NCBI GenBank assembly: GCA_938041955.1
Contig: CALISD010000007.1
Location: 91,841 to 155,840, forward strand
Direction: 5' to 3'
Source of the DNA: an uncultured Granulosicoccaceae bacterium
GTDB lineage: Bacteria > Pseudomonadota > Gammaproteobacteria > Granulosicoccales > Granulosicoccaceae
DNA: 64,000 nt
Shown: piece by piece, positions 1-9,997 of the stretch
Layout: each line of letters begins with the position of its first letter
Numbering within the stretch: position 1 is the first letter of the stretch
The notes under the pieces: generated by a model
Database searches by the model: none
Seen by the model: the letters and a program-made list of their open reading frames with translations, nothing else
What the model was told of the DNA's origin: nothing
Position numbers and translations under genes: made by a program

Positions 1-688
1 AGTTGAGTCCCGGATGTACCCAGGGCAAATGGTAGGCTTCCAGAAAGTTCTCAACTGCCAGCTTCCAATTGCTTTTTACGACTAACTCCATTTTTGTGTC
101 AATACCAGGTGCTAGCTCCATAAGTGTTTCCGAGCTTACCCATTTGCTCCAGCGCTGGATTAACGGTGCGATAAATTCCTCAAAAGGTTCTGCGTCATTT
201 GAGATATTAATAAAGATGTTGTCCATCCAGACTGTGGTGTTGATCGGCTTTAATCCGTTAACAGTTGGATCGAAATCTTTGTGCTCGTTGTTGCTGGTGC
301 CACCGATCATTGGTGTGCCTTTCAGATTGCCCTCAAAGTCGTAAGTCCAGCTGTGGTATTTGCAGCGGATAAGGCCGGTACCTAATTTTCCGGCTTCTAA
401 AACCAGTTGCATGCCACGATGGCTGCAGACGTTATGAAATACTCTAAGAACCCCGTCTGAGCTACGAGTGAGCAGTATCGGGTAGCCCATGAAGCTAATT
501 GGAACGGCCCAGTTTTCAGGTACATCAGTACCAAAGCCAACGCAGGCCCAGCTTTTTGCCATTACACAATCACGATCAAGCGTGAACGCAGAGGAGTCGG
601 TATAGCACTCGTTAGGCAATCCATTCGCCGATTCGATTGGTCGCATAACACGGTCTAGGTGCAGGTTGATTCTAGATTCTTTGTTCAT
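1..688 (-). CDS. Rieske aromatic ring-hydroxylating oxygenase, large subunit (3' end outside window)
   Basis: This is the N-terminal 229 residues of a Rieske non-heme iron oxygenase alpha subunit, which hydroxylates a small organic substrate using electrons from a reductase partner. The Rieske [2Fe-2S] ligands are visible as C88-x-H90 and C109-x2-H112, in the context VCSHRGMQL and CKYHSWTYD. The catalytic domain has begun by the end of the window: residues 213-225 read ENFLEAYHLPWVH, which holds the two histidines (H220, H225) of the 2-His-1-carboxylate iron site. The start is the ATG at 686-688, and the frame stays open to base 1. The substrate cannot be told from this part. The reductase partner is not in the window. 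Confidence 0.85.
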   Translation of the reverse strand, partial: MNKESRINLHLDRVMRPIESANGLPNECYTDSSAFTLDRDCVMAKSWACVGFGTDVPENWAVPISFMGYPILLTRSSDGVLRVFHNVCSHRGMQLVLEAGKLGTGLIRCKYHSWTYDFEGNLKGTPMIGGTSNNEHKDFDPTVNGLKPINTTVWMDNIFINISNDAEPFEEFIAPLIQRWSKWVSSETLMELAPGIDTKMELVVKSNWKLAVENFLEAYHLPWVHPGLN

Positions 689-813
689 AGAGGTAATGGC
701 CAGTTTTGTACCTGATACAAGGGCCGAGTATGTTAGATGGCTGTGGCTGATGCAATCCAAAAAAGCGACACTGTTGGTATGTTGTGGATCGCCGCAAAAA
801 CAGTGCCTCAGAC

Positions 814-981
814 CTAGAAGCTTGTCCGAGAACTAGGGTCGTAGCGAGGTTGTGAGATTTTAGGTCAGATATTTAGATCGTTAGAGGCGAATAGTCATTC
901 TTCTTTAACGAAAAGGATCGAAATAGCTGGCCAAAATATCGCGACCGCAGTAGATCCCCTAGTTTTCGGGCAAGCTCCTAG
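814..981. mobile_element. MITE-like element, copy A
   Basis: This is a 168 bp element with imperfect terminal inverted repeats of 22 bp (814-835 against 960-981, 19 of 22 matching) and CTAG at both outer ends. It carries no ORF of note. It is nearly identical to 63341-63506, where an empty site elsewhere shows that CTAG is the target duplication. It fills most of the gap between the Rieske oxygenase and xdhC, and its right edge lies 2 bp from the xdhC stop codon. It is probably a non-autonomous relative of a transposon whose transposase lies elsewhere in the genome. Confidence 0.8.
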
Positions 982-983
982 GG

Positions 984-1955
984 TTACCCGCTTCGGTTGG
1001 CGCTGTCAGGTGCATTTCTCAATTGAATCAGCTCGGCCATAATGGAGGTTGCGATTTCAGCTGCACTGCGGCTGCCGATTGACAGTCCGACCGGGCCATG
1101 TAGCCGGTCGACATTTTCGACCCCAATGCCACTTAGGCGCTTGCTGCGACGTTCGTTGTTGGCCCGTGAGCCGAGCGCGCCGACGTAGTAGGCGTTTGAA
1201 GGCAATGCTTCGATTAAAGCTGAATCGTCCAGGTTGGCGTCATGAGTCAATGCCAACACCACGCTATGATGATCGGTGGCGAATTCCAGTACCGCTTCAT
1301 CGGGAAGTTTAGTGGTCAACGTGCAGCCCGGAACATTAAAGCTACTGGCGTACTCAGCCCTTGGTTCGCAAACAATGACCTCATAATCGAGTGCAGTGGC
1401 GAATTGCGCCACGTAGCGGGATAGTTGCCCACCGCCGATTAGCAACATGCGCCAACCGGGGCCAAACACTTTGCGTATCTGCTGGTCGTTGTAGAGGAAA
1501 TCTACTGATCGATCTACTTCTTCATAATGAACCTGATTGGCGGTGGTTTGAGGGTCGTTCGACAAGGTTACTGTTCTTGCCATTCGCTTGCGATCTTGCA
1601 TTGCCTGCAGCAGATTTTTTAGTTCCTGCGAGTCCTGCATTTTTTCAAAAACCAATTCAAGATGACCACCGCAGGGTAGGCCGAAACGCCGGGCTTCGTC
1701 ATCGCTGATTTCATGCGCAAAGGCTCTGGCTCTGCTGGAGTCATCGATCCGAATGGCAAGTTGTTTTTCAATGCAGCCGCCTGATACGGAGCCCACAATA
1801 TGACCATCTTCTCTCACCGCAGCAATTGACCCGGGAGGTCGGGGTGATGAGCCCCAGGTGCGCGCGACAGTCACAAGCTCTATCGAATATCCGCTATCGA
1901 GCCACTCTATGGCTTGAGTGAGCACTTCGTTGTCGCTGTTTTGAATGCTTGTCAT
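984..1955 (-). CDS. xdhC: XdhC/CoxI family protein
   Basis: This 323-residue protein belongs to the XdhC/CoxI family, whose members handle molybdenum cofactor maturation or insertion for xanthine dehydrogenase and CO-dehydrogenase type enzymes. The N-terminal XdhC domain shows the family motifs GSSPRPPGS, GSVSGGCIE and GLPCGG within roughly the first 100 residues. The C-terminal Rossmann-type domain begins near residue 168 with LLIGGGQLSRYVA and includes GALGSRANNERR. No xdhA/xdhB or other molybdoenzyme gene lies nearby, so the client enzyme is unknown. The stop codon (984-986) is 2 bp from the edge of MITE copy A. Confidence 0.85.
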   Translation of the reverse strand: MTSIQNSDNEVLTQAIEWLDSGYSIELVTVARTWGSSPRPPGSIAAVREDGHIVGSVSGGCIEKQLAIRIDDSSRARAFAHEISDDEARRFGLPCGGHLELVFEKMQDSQELKNLLQAMQDRKRMARTVTLSNDPQTTANQVHYEEVDRSVDFLYNDQQIRKVFGPGWRMLLIGGGQLSRYVAQFATALDYEVIVCEPRAEYASSFNVPGCTLTTKLPDEAVLEFATDHHSVVLALTHDANLDDSALIEALPSNAYYVGALGSRANNERRSKRLSGIGVENVDRLHGPVGLSIGSRSAAEIATSIMAELIQLRNAPDSANRSG

Positions 1956-2081
1956 TTAAGCGGTGCCAAACTGATTACAACCTCATGGTAACAGACAATG
2001 TTGCTGCTGCTATGCGCACAAGACTGCCCATTCAAAGCCGGACTGACAGAGGCACAGGTATGGAGGTGGTTTTTACATCGT

Positions 2082-5000
2082 CTAATTCAACAGCTTGCTT
2101 AGAAAGGGCGCCGTGTGTGATTTTTTGGATTTTGCTACTTTGTCCGGTGTGCCCTGCGCGACAATTCTGCCTCCGCCGTCACCGCCCTCAGGACCAAGAT
2201 CAATCACCCAGTCTGAGTTTGCCGTCAGCTCCAGATTGTGTTCAATCACAATAACGCTATTACCCGACTCTACCAGCTTGTGCAGCACGCCAATGAGTTT
2301 GTCGACATCAGCCATGTGCAAGCCGACCGTTGGCTCGTCCAATACATACAGTGTGTGGTTGAGCTTTCTGCCGCGCCGCTCTTCTTTGCCAGTGCCTGCT
2401 TTGGCCAGTTCTGACACCAGTTTAATACGCTGCGCCTCACCACCCGAAAGGGTGGGGCTTTGCTGGCCGAGGGTGAGGTATCCCAGGCCGACGTCTTGCA
2501 ATAGTTGCAACGGGTGTGCGATGTTTTTATGCGCTGAGAAAAACTCCACCGCCTCGTTTATGCTCATGCCCAATACATCGCCAATAGATTTGTCCTTGTA
2601 CAGCACACTTTGCGTTTCCGAGTTAAAGCGCGCACCTCTGCAGACATCGCAGGGCACTTTGACATCAGGAAGAAAACTCATTTCCACTTTTGTCATGCCC
2701 TGGCCTTCACAGCTATCGCATCGCCCTGCTGCAACGTTGAAGGAAAAGCGGCTGGCGGTATAACCGCGCACTCGAGCCTCTGTGGCATCAGCAAATATCC
2801 GTCGTATGTTGTCCCAGAATCCAATGTAGGTGGCAGGGCAGGAACGTGGTGTTTTGCCGATGGGTGTTTGATCGACTTCAAGCACGCGTGAAATTGACTG
2901 CCAGCTATTGAGTGCTTTTACACCTACCAGTTTGACTTTTGTCTTTTTGGCTTCTTTGCTTAGTAGTGCTTTGAGGTTGTCGCCAAGTACTGAGCGTATC
3001 AGTGTGCTCTTGCCACTGCCGGAGACGCCGGTAACAGAGACGAGCTTGCCCAGGGGTATTTTGGCGTCAACGTTTTTCAGGTTGTGAAGGCTCGCGCCTT
3101 TAATTTGTATGGCATTTTTATCTTGTTTTCGGGTCGGGAAGAGCGGGTACGATTTTGCTTTGGCGAGCGCCTGGCCGGTGACCGAGTTATTGTTTTTAAT
3201 CAGCTGCTTTAATGTGCCTTTGGCGACAATCTCACCACCTTCAATACCAGCACCGGGGCCCAGATCTATAATATGCTCCGCACGGCGAATGGTATCTTCA
3301 TCATGTTCAACCACGATTATCGTATTGCCTTTGGCGCCCAGGTCTTGCAAGGTATCCAGCAGCATATGATTGTCTCGTGAATGCAAGCCAATAGTCGGTT
3401 CATCAAGGATATAACACACCCCCTGCAGGTTTGAACCGAGCTGCGAGGCGAGGCGAATGCGCTGCGCTTCACCGCCGCTTAGTGTCGGTGCCGCCCGGTC
3501 CAGCGTGAGATACGATAAACCGACTTTATTCAGGAATTTTAATCGCGATTTTATCTCAACTAATATGTCACGCGAGATATCTGCTTCCCGCCCGTTGACC
3601 TTTAGTTTTCCAAACCAATTGTCCGATTCTTCTATAGACATTTCATTGAGTGCGGCGATATTGCGTTTCTGGTATTTAACCGACAGTGCAACGGGATTAA
3701 GCCTGTGACCTTCGCAGGCATCACATACGGTATCGTCATCATCATTCTGCAGCCAGGCCTTTTCTTCGCCTGTTTGTTCTTCATCAAATTCCGGGCTGTA
3801 AATGCCGGTGCCGAAACAGTTCTCACACCAGCCGTGTTTTGAATTGTATGAGAATAGTCGTGGGTCCAGTTCGGGGAAGCTGGTGCCGCAGGAAGTGCAG
3901 GCGCGCTTAATTGAAAATAGCGTGTCTTTGCCCGGCTTTGCTGCAGTGCTTGCCACTTTGAGAACACCTTTGCCGTAATCGAGTGCGCGTTGTAATACCT
4001 CTGCGGTTTTGGATTCATTGCGTGCATTGATGACAATTTCGCCTATAGGCAAGTCGATATCGTGTTCTTTAAATCGGTCAAGCCGTGGCCACGGATCAAC
4101 AGGAATCAGCTCACCATCAACTCGAAGCGTATCAAAGCCACGATTCCCGGCCCACTTGGCCAAATCGGTGTAGTAGCCTTTGCGCGATACAATTAAAGGT
4201 GCGAACACAGCAATGGTTTTGCCTTTGTGCTTTTTACTGATTTGATCTTGAATACCTTCGAGCGTTTGGGCATCGATTGGCTTGTCACAATCAGGGCAGT
4301 GCTGAGTGCCCAGTTTTACAAACAACAAACGCATAAAATGATAGAGCTCGGTCATCGTTGCAACGGTACTCTTGCGACCACCGCGACTGGTGCGTTGTTC
4401 AATGGCCACCGTCGGCGGAATTCCCAGAATAGCGTCTACATCGGGGCGCGATGCCGGCTGTACAAACTGTCTTGCATAGGCGTTTAGTGATTCAAGATAT
4501 CTGCGTTGACCTTCGTTGAAAATAATGTCAAACGCCAACGTACTTTTACCACTGCCACTAAGGCCGGTGATAACCGTGTATTTATCGCGTGGAATCTGAA
4601 TATCAATATTTTTAAGGTTGTTTTCGCGAGCGTTAATCACACTAATGTTGTTGTCTGTATAGATCGCGGCAGATTCAGCAACTTTAGCAACGCTGTGCTT
4701 GGCGCGGCTGAACTCGTCAATTGAGTTTTCGTATTCGATTAAGGCTCGGCCTGTGTGACTTTTCTTCAAAGCCTTAATTTTTTTTGTATTGCCGACACCA
4801 ATAACCGAACCGCCGGCATCACCCCCCTCGGGTCCGAGATCTATTATCCAGTCTGCGTTGCTGATGACATCGAGGTTATGCTCAACGACAATCAGTGAAT
4901 GGCCTTCGTCGAGCAATTGCTCAAAAGCAAACAGTAGTTTTTTAATGTCGTCGAAGTGCAATCCCGTCGTGGGTTCGTCAAAGAGAAAAAGCTTTTTTTC

Positions 5001-7601
5001 CTCACTGGAGCGGGCGGATTTTTTAGCTTTAGCTAGATGCGCTGCCAGTTTCAGTCGTTGTGCCTCCCCGCCACTGAGGGTCGGTACGGGTTGCCCTAGA
5101 GTGAGATAGCCGAGGCCGACATCAATCAGCGGGCTCAGTGCTTTTCGAACTTCTTTGTAGGCGGCGAAAAATTCGACTGCATCATCGACAGTCATCTCAA
5201 GCGTTTGTGAAATATTGATGGCCTGACCGGTCTCCGGGTGTACCAGCTTGATATCCAGCACTTCGTCTCGATAGCGGCTGCCGTTGCAGGCGTGGCATCG
5301 CAGGTAGACATCACTTAAGAACTGCATCTCTACATGTTCGAACCCATTGCCGGAACAACTCGGGCAACGCATACCTGAGTTAAAACTGAAGCTGCTCGCG
5401 GTATAGCCACGACGTTTCGCCTCCGGATCGACAGCAAACAGCTTGCGTATACCGTCAAACGCCCCGGTGTAGCTCACCGGATTAGAACGTGCCGATTTAC
5501 CAATAGGTGATTGGTCGACCATCACTACTTCATCAATATGTTGGTGGCCGGTAAGCGATTTGTGCTCACCTGCAAGTTCAGTGGGTTTGCCCTTAACGCG
5601 GCATAGGGCGCGATATAAAGTGTCTTGTATTAAGGTGGATTTTCCCGAGCCGCTGACGCCGGTCACGCATACGAGCCGGTTGAGTGGAAACTCAACATCT
5701 ATTGCTTTCAGGTTGTGTTCGCAAGCACCTTTGATGGTGATGCTTTGTGTCGATGGTTTTCCCTCAACATTAATGCGGCGATCGAGTGTTTTTTCGCGGC
5801 TGAGATAAGCGGATGTTAAAGAATTTTTTGCTTTAGCCAGTTTATCGGTGTTGCCAAAAAAAGAAATCTCCCCGCCATGGCTCCCCGGGCCCGGGCCCAT
5901 ATCAATGACCTTGTCTGCAGCGAGAATGATTTGCGGATCATGTTCTACCACCAACAGGGAGTTGCCGGAATCGCGCAATCTCTTTAAGACGCCAATGACC
6001 CGATCGATATCTCTCGGGTGTAGTCCGATGCTTGGCTCATCTAAAACGAACAGCGTATTTACCAGTGAGGTGCCGAGCGCTGTGGTTAAGTTGATACGCT
6101 GTACTTCACCTCCGCTCAGAGTTCGTGATTGTCTATCGAGCGTCAGATAGCCCAGCCCGACGTCATTTAAGTAGCGTAGCCTTGAGTTGATTTCACCCAT
6201 CAACATATCCGTCGCTTCGTCGAGTGGCGCGGGAAGTTCAAGGGTTTTGAAAAACTGTATGCAGTCACTTAACGGCAGTTGCATTACGTCGTATAGCAAT
6301 AAGCCCGGGAGTTTCTTAAGTTTCGCATCGCTGAGTTTGTTGCCCTTCGGGACAAAACGTTTGTCAACGGGGAGTACCTTTGCAGCCCCCGATGATGTAC
6401 CGATTCTCCACCACAGGGCTTCCGGCTTCAGCCGTGCGCCATCACAGGTTTCACAGGGTGTGTAAGAGCGATACTTGGACAGTAAAACACGCACGTGCAT
6501 TTTGTAGCTTCGCGTTTCAAGCCAGTTGAAAAAGCGCGCCACGCCGTACCAGTGAGTGCCATCCCACTCGCCTTCTCCTTCGAGTACCCATTTCTTTTGT
6601 TTGGCAGTGAGTTTTTTCCATGGAACTTTGGTGGGTATGTCATGTTTCTTGGCAAATTTCATCAAGTCTTTTTGACAGATCTCATTGGTTTTGGTTTGCC
6701 AGGGTTTAATGGCACCTCCGGCGAGCGTTAACGCTTCGTTGGGTACAACCAGGTTGTATTCAATGCCCATGGTGCGCCCAAAGCCCCGGCAGTCTTCACA
6801 TGCGCCCAATGGTGAGTTGAACGAGAAAAGGCTGGGTGTGGGTTCTCTGAAATGCTTATCGCAACTTGCACAGATAAAGTCCGCTGAAAAATGTTGAGCT
6901 TTGCCTGCTTTGCGATTTTCATCCAGCGGATACCAGGTGGCCTTGCCACGTCCATGTTTAAAAGCGGCTTCAAGTGCTTCGGTGATTCGACTTTTATTGT
7001 CCTTAGTGAGCCGGAAGCGATCTTGTATGACTTCGATCGAATTTTTTTGTTGCCTGTGAATTCTCGTGTAGCCCTGCCTTTGCAGCCAGGTTTCCACCTC
7101 TTCAGCGGTAAAGCTTTTTGGTACCGATACCGTGAAGGTCACCATGCCGCGCTCGGTTTTGCTTTTTACGCTGGCGAGTTGTGCGATTGCAATTTGATCT
7201 GGTGTTTCTCGTACCACGTGCCTGCCACAGTCGGGACAGTGCAGGTGGGCGGCTCTGGCGAACAGCAGTTTCAGATGATCGTTCAGCTCGGTCATTGTGC
7301 CGACGGTTGATCTTGATGTTCTTACCGGGTTGGTTTGATCGATCGCAATTGCTGGCGGAATGCCATCAATGCGATCCACCTTGGGTTTGTCCATCCGGTC
7401 GAGGAATTGTCGAGCGTAAGGTGAGAATGTTTCAACGTATCGGCGCTGGCCTTCGGCGTAGATCGTATCAAACGCCAGAGATGACTTACCTGAGCCGCTG
7501 ACGCCGGTGATAACCACCAGTTCGCCGTGCGGAATATTGATATTCAGGTTTTTGAGGTTGTTCTGTGTCGCGTTTTCAACAACGATATTTTTCAATGGCA
7601 T
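2082..7601 (-). CDS. uvrA: Double-length tandem UvrA (excinuclease ABC subunit A-like)
   Basis: This protein of 1839 residues is about twice the usual UvrA length (near 940) and consists of two complete UvrA units joined head to tail. Four Walker A motifs (GVSGSGKSS at 33-41, then GVSGSGKST or GLSGSGKST near 645, 1013 and 1522) and four LSGGE signatures followed by DEP Walker B motifs are all intact. The zinc-binding CxxC pairs are present in both halves. UvrA dimers scan DNA for bulky lesions and load UvrB, so this chain could act as a covalent pseudo-dimer. Double-length UvrA-like proteins are known from other bacteria, often beside a normal uvrA. It may therefore be an accessory UvrA rather than the sole one. 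It is divergent from the two-component genes. I saw no LexA box upstream. Confidence 0.9.
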   Translation of the reverse strand: MPLKNIVVENATQNNLKNLNINIPHGELVVITGVSGSGKSSLAFDTIYAEGQRRYVETFSPYARQFLDRMDKPKVDRIDGIPPAIAIDQTNPVRTSRSTVGTMTELNDHLKLLFARAAHLHCPDCGRHVVRETPDQIAIAQLASVKSKTERGMVTFTVSVPKSFTAEEVETWLQRQGYTRIHRQQKNSIEVIQDRFRLTKDNKSRITEALEAAFKHGRGKATWYPLDENRKAGKAQHFSADFICASCDKHFREPTPSLFSFNSPLGACEDCRGFGRTMGIEYNLVVPNEALTLAGGAIKPWQTKTNEICQKDLMKFAKKHDIPTKVPWKKLTAKQKKWVLEGEGEWDGTHWYGVARFFNWLETRSYKMHVRVLLSKYRSYTPCETCDGARLKPEALWWRIGTSSGAAKVLPVDKRFVPKGNKLSDAKLKKLPGLLLYDVMQLPLSDCIQFFKTLELPAPLDEATDMLMGEINSRLRYLNDVGLGYLTLDRQSRTLSGGEVQRINLTTALGTSLVNTLFVLDEPSIGLHPRDIDRVIGVLKRLRDSGNSLLVVEHDPQIILAADKVIDMGPGPGSHGGEISFFGNTDKLAKAKNSLTSAYLSREKTLDRRINVEGKPSTQSITIKGACEHNLKAIDVEFPLNRLVCVTGVSGSGKSTLIQDTLYRALCRVKGKPTELAGEHKSLTGHQHIDEVVMVDQSPIGKSARSNPVSYTGAFDGIRKLFAVDPEAKRRGYTASSFSFNSGMRCPSCSGNGFEHVEMQFLSDVYLRCHACNGSRYRDEVLDIKLVHPETGQAINISQTLEMTVDDAVEFFAAYKEVRKALSPLIDVGLGYLTLGQPVPTLSGGEAQRLKLAAHLAKAKKSARSSEEKKLFLFDEPTTGLHFDDIKKLLFAFEQLLDEGHSLIVVEHNLDVISNADWIIDLGPEGGDAGGSVIGVGNTKKIKALKKSHTGRALIEYENSIDEFSRAKHSVAKVAESAAIYTDNNISVINARENNLKNIDIQIPRDKYTVITGLSGSGKSTLAFDIIFNEGQRRYLESLNAYARQFVQPASRPDVDAILGIPPTVAIEQRTSRGGRKSTVATMTELYHFMRLLFVKLGTQHCPDCDKPIDAQTLEGIQDQISKKHKGKTIAVFAPLIVSRKGYYTDLAKWAGNRGFDTLRVDGELIPVDPWPRLDRFKEHDIDLPIGEIVINARNESKTAEVLQRALDYGKGVLKVASTAAKPGKDTLFSIKRACTSCGTSFPELDPRLFSYNSKHGWCENCFGTGIYSPEFDEEQTGEEKAWLQNDDDDTVCDACEGHRLNPVALSVKYQKRNIAALNEMSIEESDNWFGKLKVNGREADISRDILVEIKSRLKFLNKVGLSYLTLDRAAPTLSGGEAQRIRLASQLGSNLQGVCYILDEPTIGLHSRDNHMLLDTLQDLGAKGNTIIVVEHDEDTIRRAEHIIDLGPGAGIEGGEIVAKGTLKQLIKNNNSVTGQALAKAKSYPLFPTRKQDKNAIQIKGASLHNLKNVDAKIPLGKLVSVTGVSGSGKSTLIRSVLGDNLKALLSKEAKKTKVKLVGVKALNSWQSISRVLEVDQTPIGKTPRSCPATYIGFWDNIRRIFADATEARVRGYTASRFSFNVAAGRCDSCEGQGMTKVEMSFLPDVKVPCDVCRGARFNSETQSVLYKDKSIGDVLGMSINEAVEFFSAHKNIAHPLQLLQDVGLGYLTLGQQSPTLSGGEAQRIKLVSELAKAGTGKEERRGRKLNHTLYVLDEPTVGLHMADVDKLIGVLHKLVESGNSVIVIEHNLELTANSDWVIDLGPEGGDGGGRIVAQGTPDKVAKSKKSHTAPFLSKLLN

Positions 7602-7786
7602 ATCTGGTGTTAAATACTTTACTGGCAGCGGCCGGTCAGTATATTGGCTTGGCGGATCTATGTCGCGTTTTGTCGCAGGTTTTCCGTCGGCCCGGAACCT
7701 TGTTAAAAAGAGGGTGTCTGATCGGGGAATGGTCTATCCCGGTAGTTCACCAATTACCCCGTTTGCAGAGGCGCGATGTCATACCA

Positions 7787-8491
7787 ATGAGGAAAATTCT
7801 GTTAGTTGAAGACGATCCCGACCTCGCACAACTTGTGTCACTGCAGTTGCAGGATATTGACGTCGAGTGTCGGTGGATCTCAAATGGACGTGAGGCATTA
7901 GAGTCGGCGACCACTGAGCACTATGACATGTTGATGCTTGACGTGATGTTGCCAGAGGTTGACGGGCTTGAAATTTGTCGAACTGTCAGGTCAGTAAACC
8001 GCCATATTCCTATTATGATGGTGACGGCAAAAGTCTCTGAAATAGATCGCGTGCTCGGATTGGAATTGGGTGCAGATGACTATATCACCAAGCCTTTCAG
8101 TACCATGGAATTACTGGCGAGAGTCAAAGCACTACTTCGTCGGGCCAGTGTGGCTGACTCTGTAGCGTCAGACGACGATAAGCCTGCTCAACCGCTTGCG
8201 TTCAAGGAGCTGAAAATTCTTGAAGAAAGCCGGCGTGTCTATATTAGCGAGAAAGAGATTGATCTAACACCAAAGGAATACGATCTGCTGCATCACTTTA
8301 TTACCAATCCGGGGCGTGTTTTTTCGCGTATGGATCTATTGGATAAGGTGTGGGGCTATCAATACGAAGGCTACCACCACACAGTTAATTCGCATATAAA
8401 TCGCTTGCGAACCAAGGTGGAGAAGAATCCGGCGGAGCCAGAATATATTCTTACCCGTTGGGGTGTCGGTTATGAATTCGCGACCGAGTAG
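7787..8491 (+). CDS. OmpR/PhoB-type response regulator
   Basis: This 234-residue response regulator has an N-terminal receiver domain with acidic residues E8, D9 and D10, phospho-acceptor D52 (LMLDVMLPEVDG) and the switch lysine in DDYITKPFS. The C-terminal winged-helix DNA-binding domain contains LTPKEYDLLHHF and ends VNSHINRLRTKVEKNP followed by the RWGVGYEF hairpin. The open frame extends upstream to 7565, but the receiver domain begins at MRKILLVEDD, so I place the start at the ATG at 7787. It is the first gene of a two-gene operon with the kinase 18 bp downstream. The signal is not predictable from sequence. Confidence 0.92.
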   Translation: MRKILLVEDDPDLAQLVSLQLQDIDVECRWISNGREALESATTEHYDMLMLDVMLPEVDGLEICRTVRSVNRHIPIMMVTAKVSEIDRVLGLELGADDYITKPFSTMELLARVKALLRRASVADSVASDDDKPAQPLAFKELKILEESRRVYISEKEIDLTPKEYDLLHHFITNPGRVFSRMDLLDKVWGYQYEGYHHTVNSHINRLRTKVEKNPAEPEYILTRWGVGYEFATE

Positions 8492-8509
8492 TGACAACAA
8501 TATCAATGA

Positions 8510-9997
8510 GTGCATGAATTGATTAAATCTTTATACGCCAAGCTTGCGCTCACACTGATTGTTTTACTGTTTGTCACGGCGGTTGTCTATTCAGCTATTT
8601 CGTATTATCTGACGCGATCCAACATTATTGCTGAGGTACAAAGGGAAAATGCTGATATAGCGGTCAATCTGTCGAATGAAATCACTCAGACAGTAAGTGG
8701 TGAAATTGACGGTCATTTTACTGAACGGCTGTTTCGCACCATGGCGATCGTCAATCCGGATGTGCAACTTTACCTGCTTGCACCTGATGGTGAAATTCAA
8801 GCCTACTCGGTCGAGAACAGACCGATAGTGCGTAACGCGGTTGAACTTGAACCACTGCAGCAGTTCCTGTCTGCGGATAGACAATTTCCGTTGTTTGGGC
8901 AAGATCCGTTAGCGGAAGATTCAATGGTGACGTTCTCGGTGGCTGAGTTAATAGTCAGAGAGACCTTGGTGGGGTATCTCTACATCACTCTGCACGCGCA
9001 AGGAGAAGATGCTTATGATGCAGGTGGGCCCCGTAAGCTGATCTCAACGATAGGTATCTCTGCACTGCTGGGTAGTTTGTTGGTGTCCTTGCTGGCAGGG
9101 CTGTATATATTCAAGCGTATAACCTCGCGCTTGCAATTGTTGAGTTATGAGATTCAACAATTCAGAGAATCCGGTTTTAAAAAGACCGCGAGCTATAAAG
9201 ATCTGTCGCACGATACATCGGATGATGAAATATCCAGGCTGGGCGCGAGCTATGACGAAATGGCGAATCGCATCGTTGATCAGATTCAGTTGCTTGAGGC
9301 GCAGGATCAAAACAGACGTTCCTTCATTGCCAATATTTCGCATGATCTTCGCACTCCGCTCACTGCGACACAAGGTTACCTGGAGATGGTTCTGCATAAG
9401 AACGATCAGCTCGATGAAAAACAGAGGGAGCAATACTTAAGCATTGCCTTGAAGCATAGCAACAGGCTTAAAGCGTTGATTAGTGACTTGTTCGAACTAG
9501 CCAAACTTGAAGATCGAACTGAAGAGATAGGGCATGAAAAAGTATGCTTGTCCGAAGTCATCGGGGATGTGCATCAAGGGTGTTTACCACAGGCCAGGGA
9601 CAAGCAGATAAGTCTAAGTTGTCACGGCGCAGACAAACCAATGAACGTGACGGGTGATTTGGCTTTGATTGATCGGGCGGTGAGTAACTTGTTGGTCAAT
9701 GCGATTCAATACACACCGGCAGGTGGTGAGGTAGATGTCACCTTAGAATCAGATACAGAGACCAGCCGGGTTAGACTATGTGTAGAAGACAATGGTCCCG
9801 GGATCGCACCGGAAGAGTTAAAGAAAATATTCAAACGCTTTCACCGGGCAGACAACGAACACAGTGAGAGTGGCAATGCGGGGCTTGGGCTGGCAATCAC
9901 TCAGCGCATTGTGGAGTTGCACGGCGATACATTATTGGTAGAGAATACAGGCAATGGAACACGTTTTTCGTTTTGCCTTCCGGCGGCGTCGGGTTAA
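8510..9997 (+). CDS. HAMP-domain sensor histidine kinase
   Basis: This 495-residue membrane sensor kinase is the partner of the upstream regulator. Transmembrane helices lie at about residues 11-33 and 178-201, enclosing a periplasmic sensor of about 145 residues. A HAMP region follows, then the HisKA box FIANISHDLRTPLTATQGY with phospho-acceptor H278. The ATPase domain has an N box (SNLLVNAIQYTPAGG), a G1 box (VEDNGPGI) and a G2 box (GNAGLGLAI). The start is a GTG at 8510; the nearby ATGs at 8506 and 8514 run into stops at once. The architecture resembles BaeS-type and other envelope stress sensors. Confidence 0.92.
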   Translation: MHELIKSLYAKLALTLIVLLFVTAVVYSAISYYLTRSNIIAEVQRENADIAVNLSNEITQTVSGEIDGHFTERLFRTMAIVNPDVQLYLLAPDGEIQAYSVENRPIVRNAVELEPLQQFLSADRQFPLFGQDPLAEDSMVTFSVAELIVRETLVGYLYITLHAQGEDAYDAGGPRKLISTIGISALLGSLLVSLLAGLYIFKRITSRLQLLSYEIQQFRESGFKKTASYKDLSHDTSDDEISRLGASYDEMANRIVDQIQLLEAQDQNRRSFIANISHDLRTPLTATQGYLEMVLHKNDQLDEKQREQYLSIALKHSNRLKALISDLFELAKLEDRTEEIGHEKVCLSEVIGDVHQGCLPQARDKQISLSCHGADKPMNVTGDLALIDRAVSNLLVNAIQYTPAGGEVDVTLESDTETSRVRLCVEDNGPGIAPEELKKIFKRFHRADNEHSESGNAGLGLAITQRIVELHGDTLLVENTGNGTRFSFCLPAASG

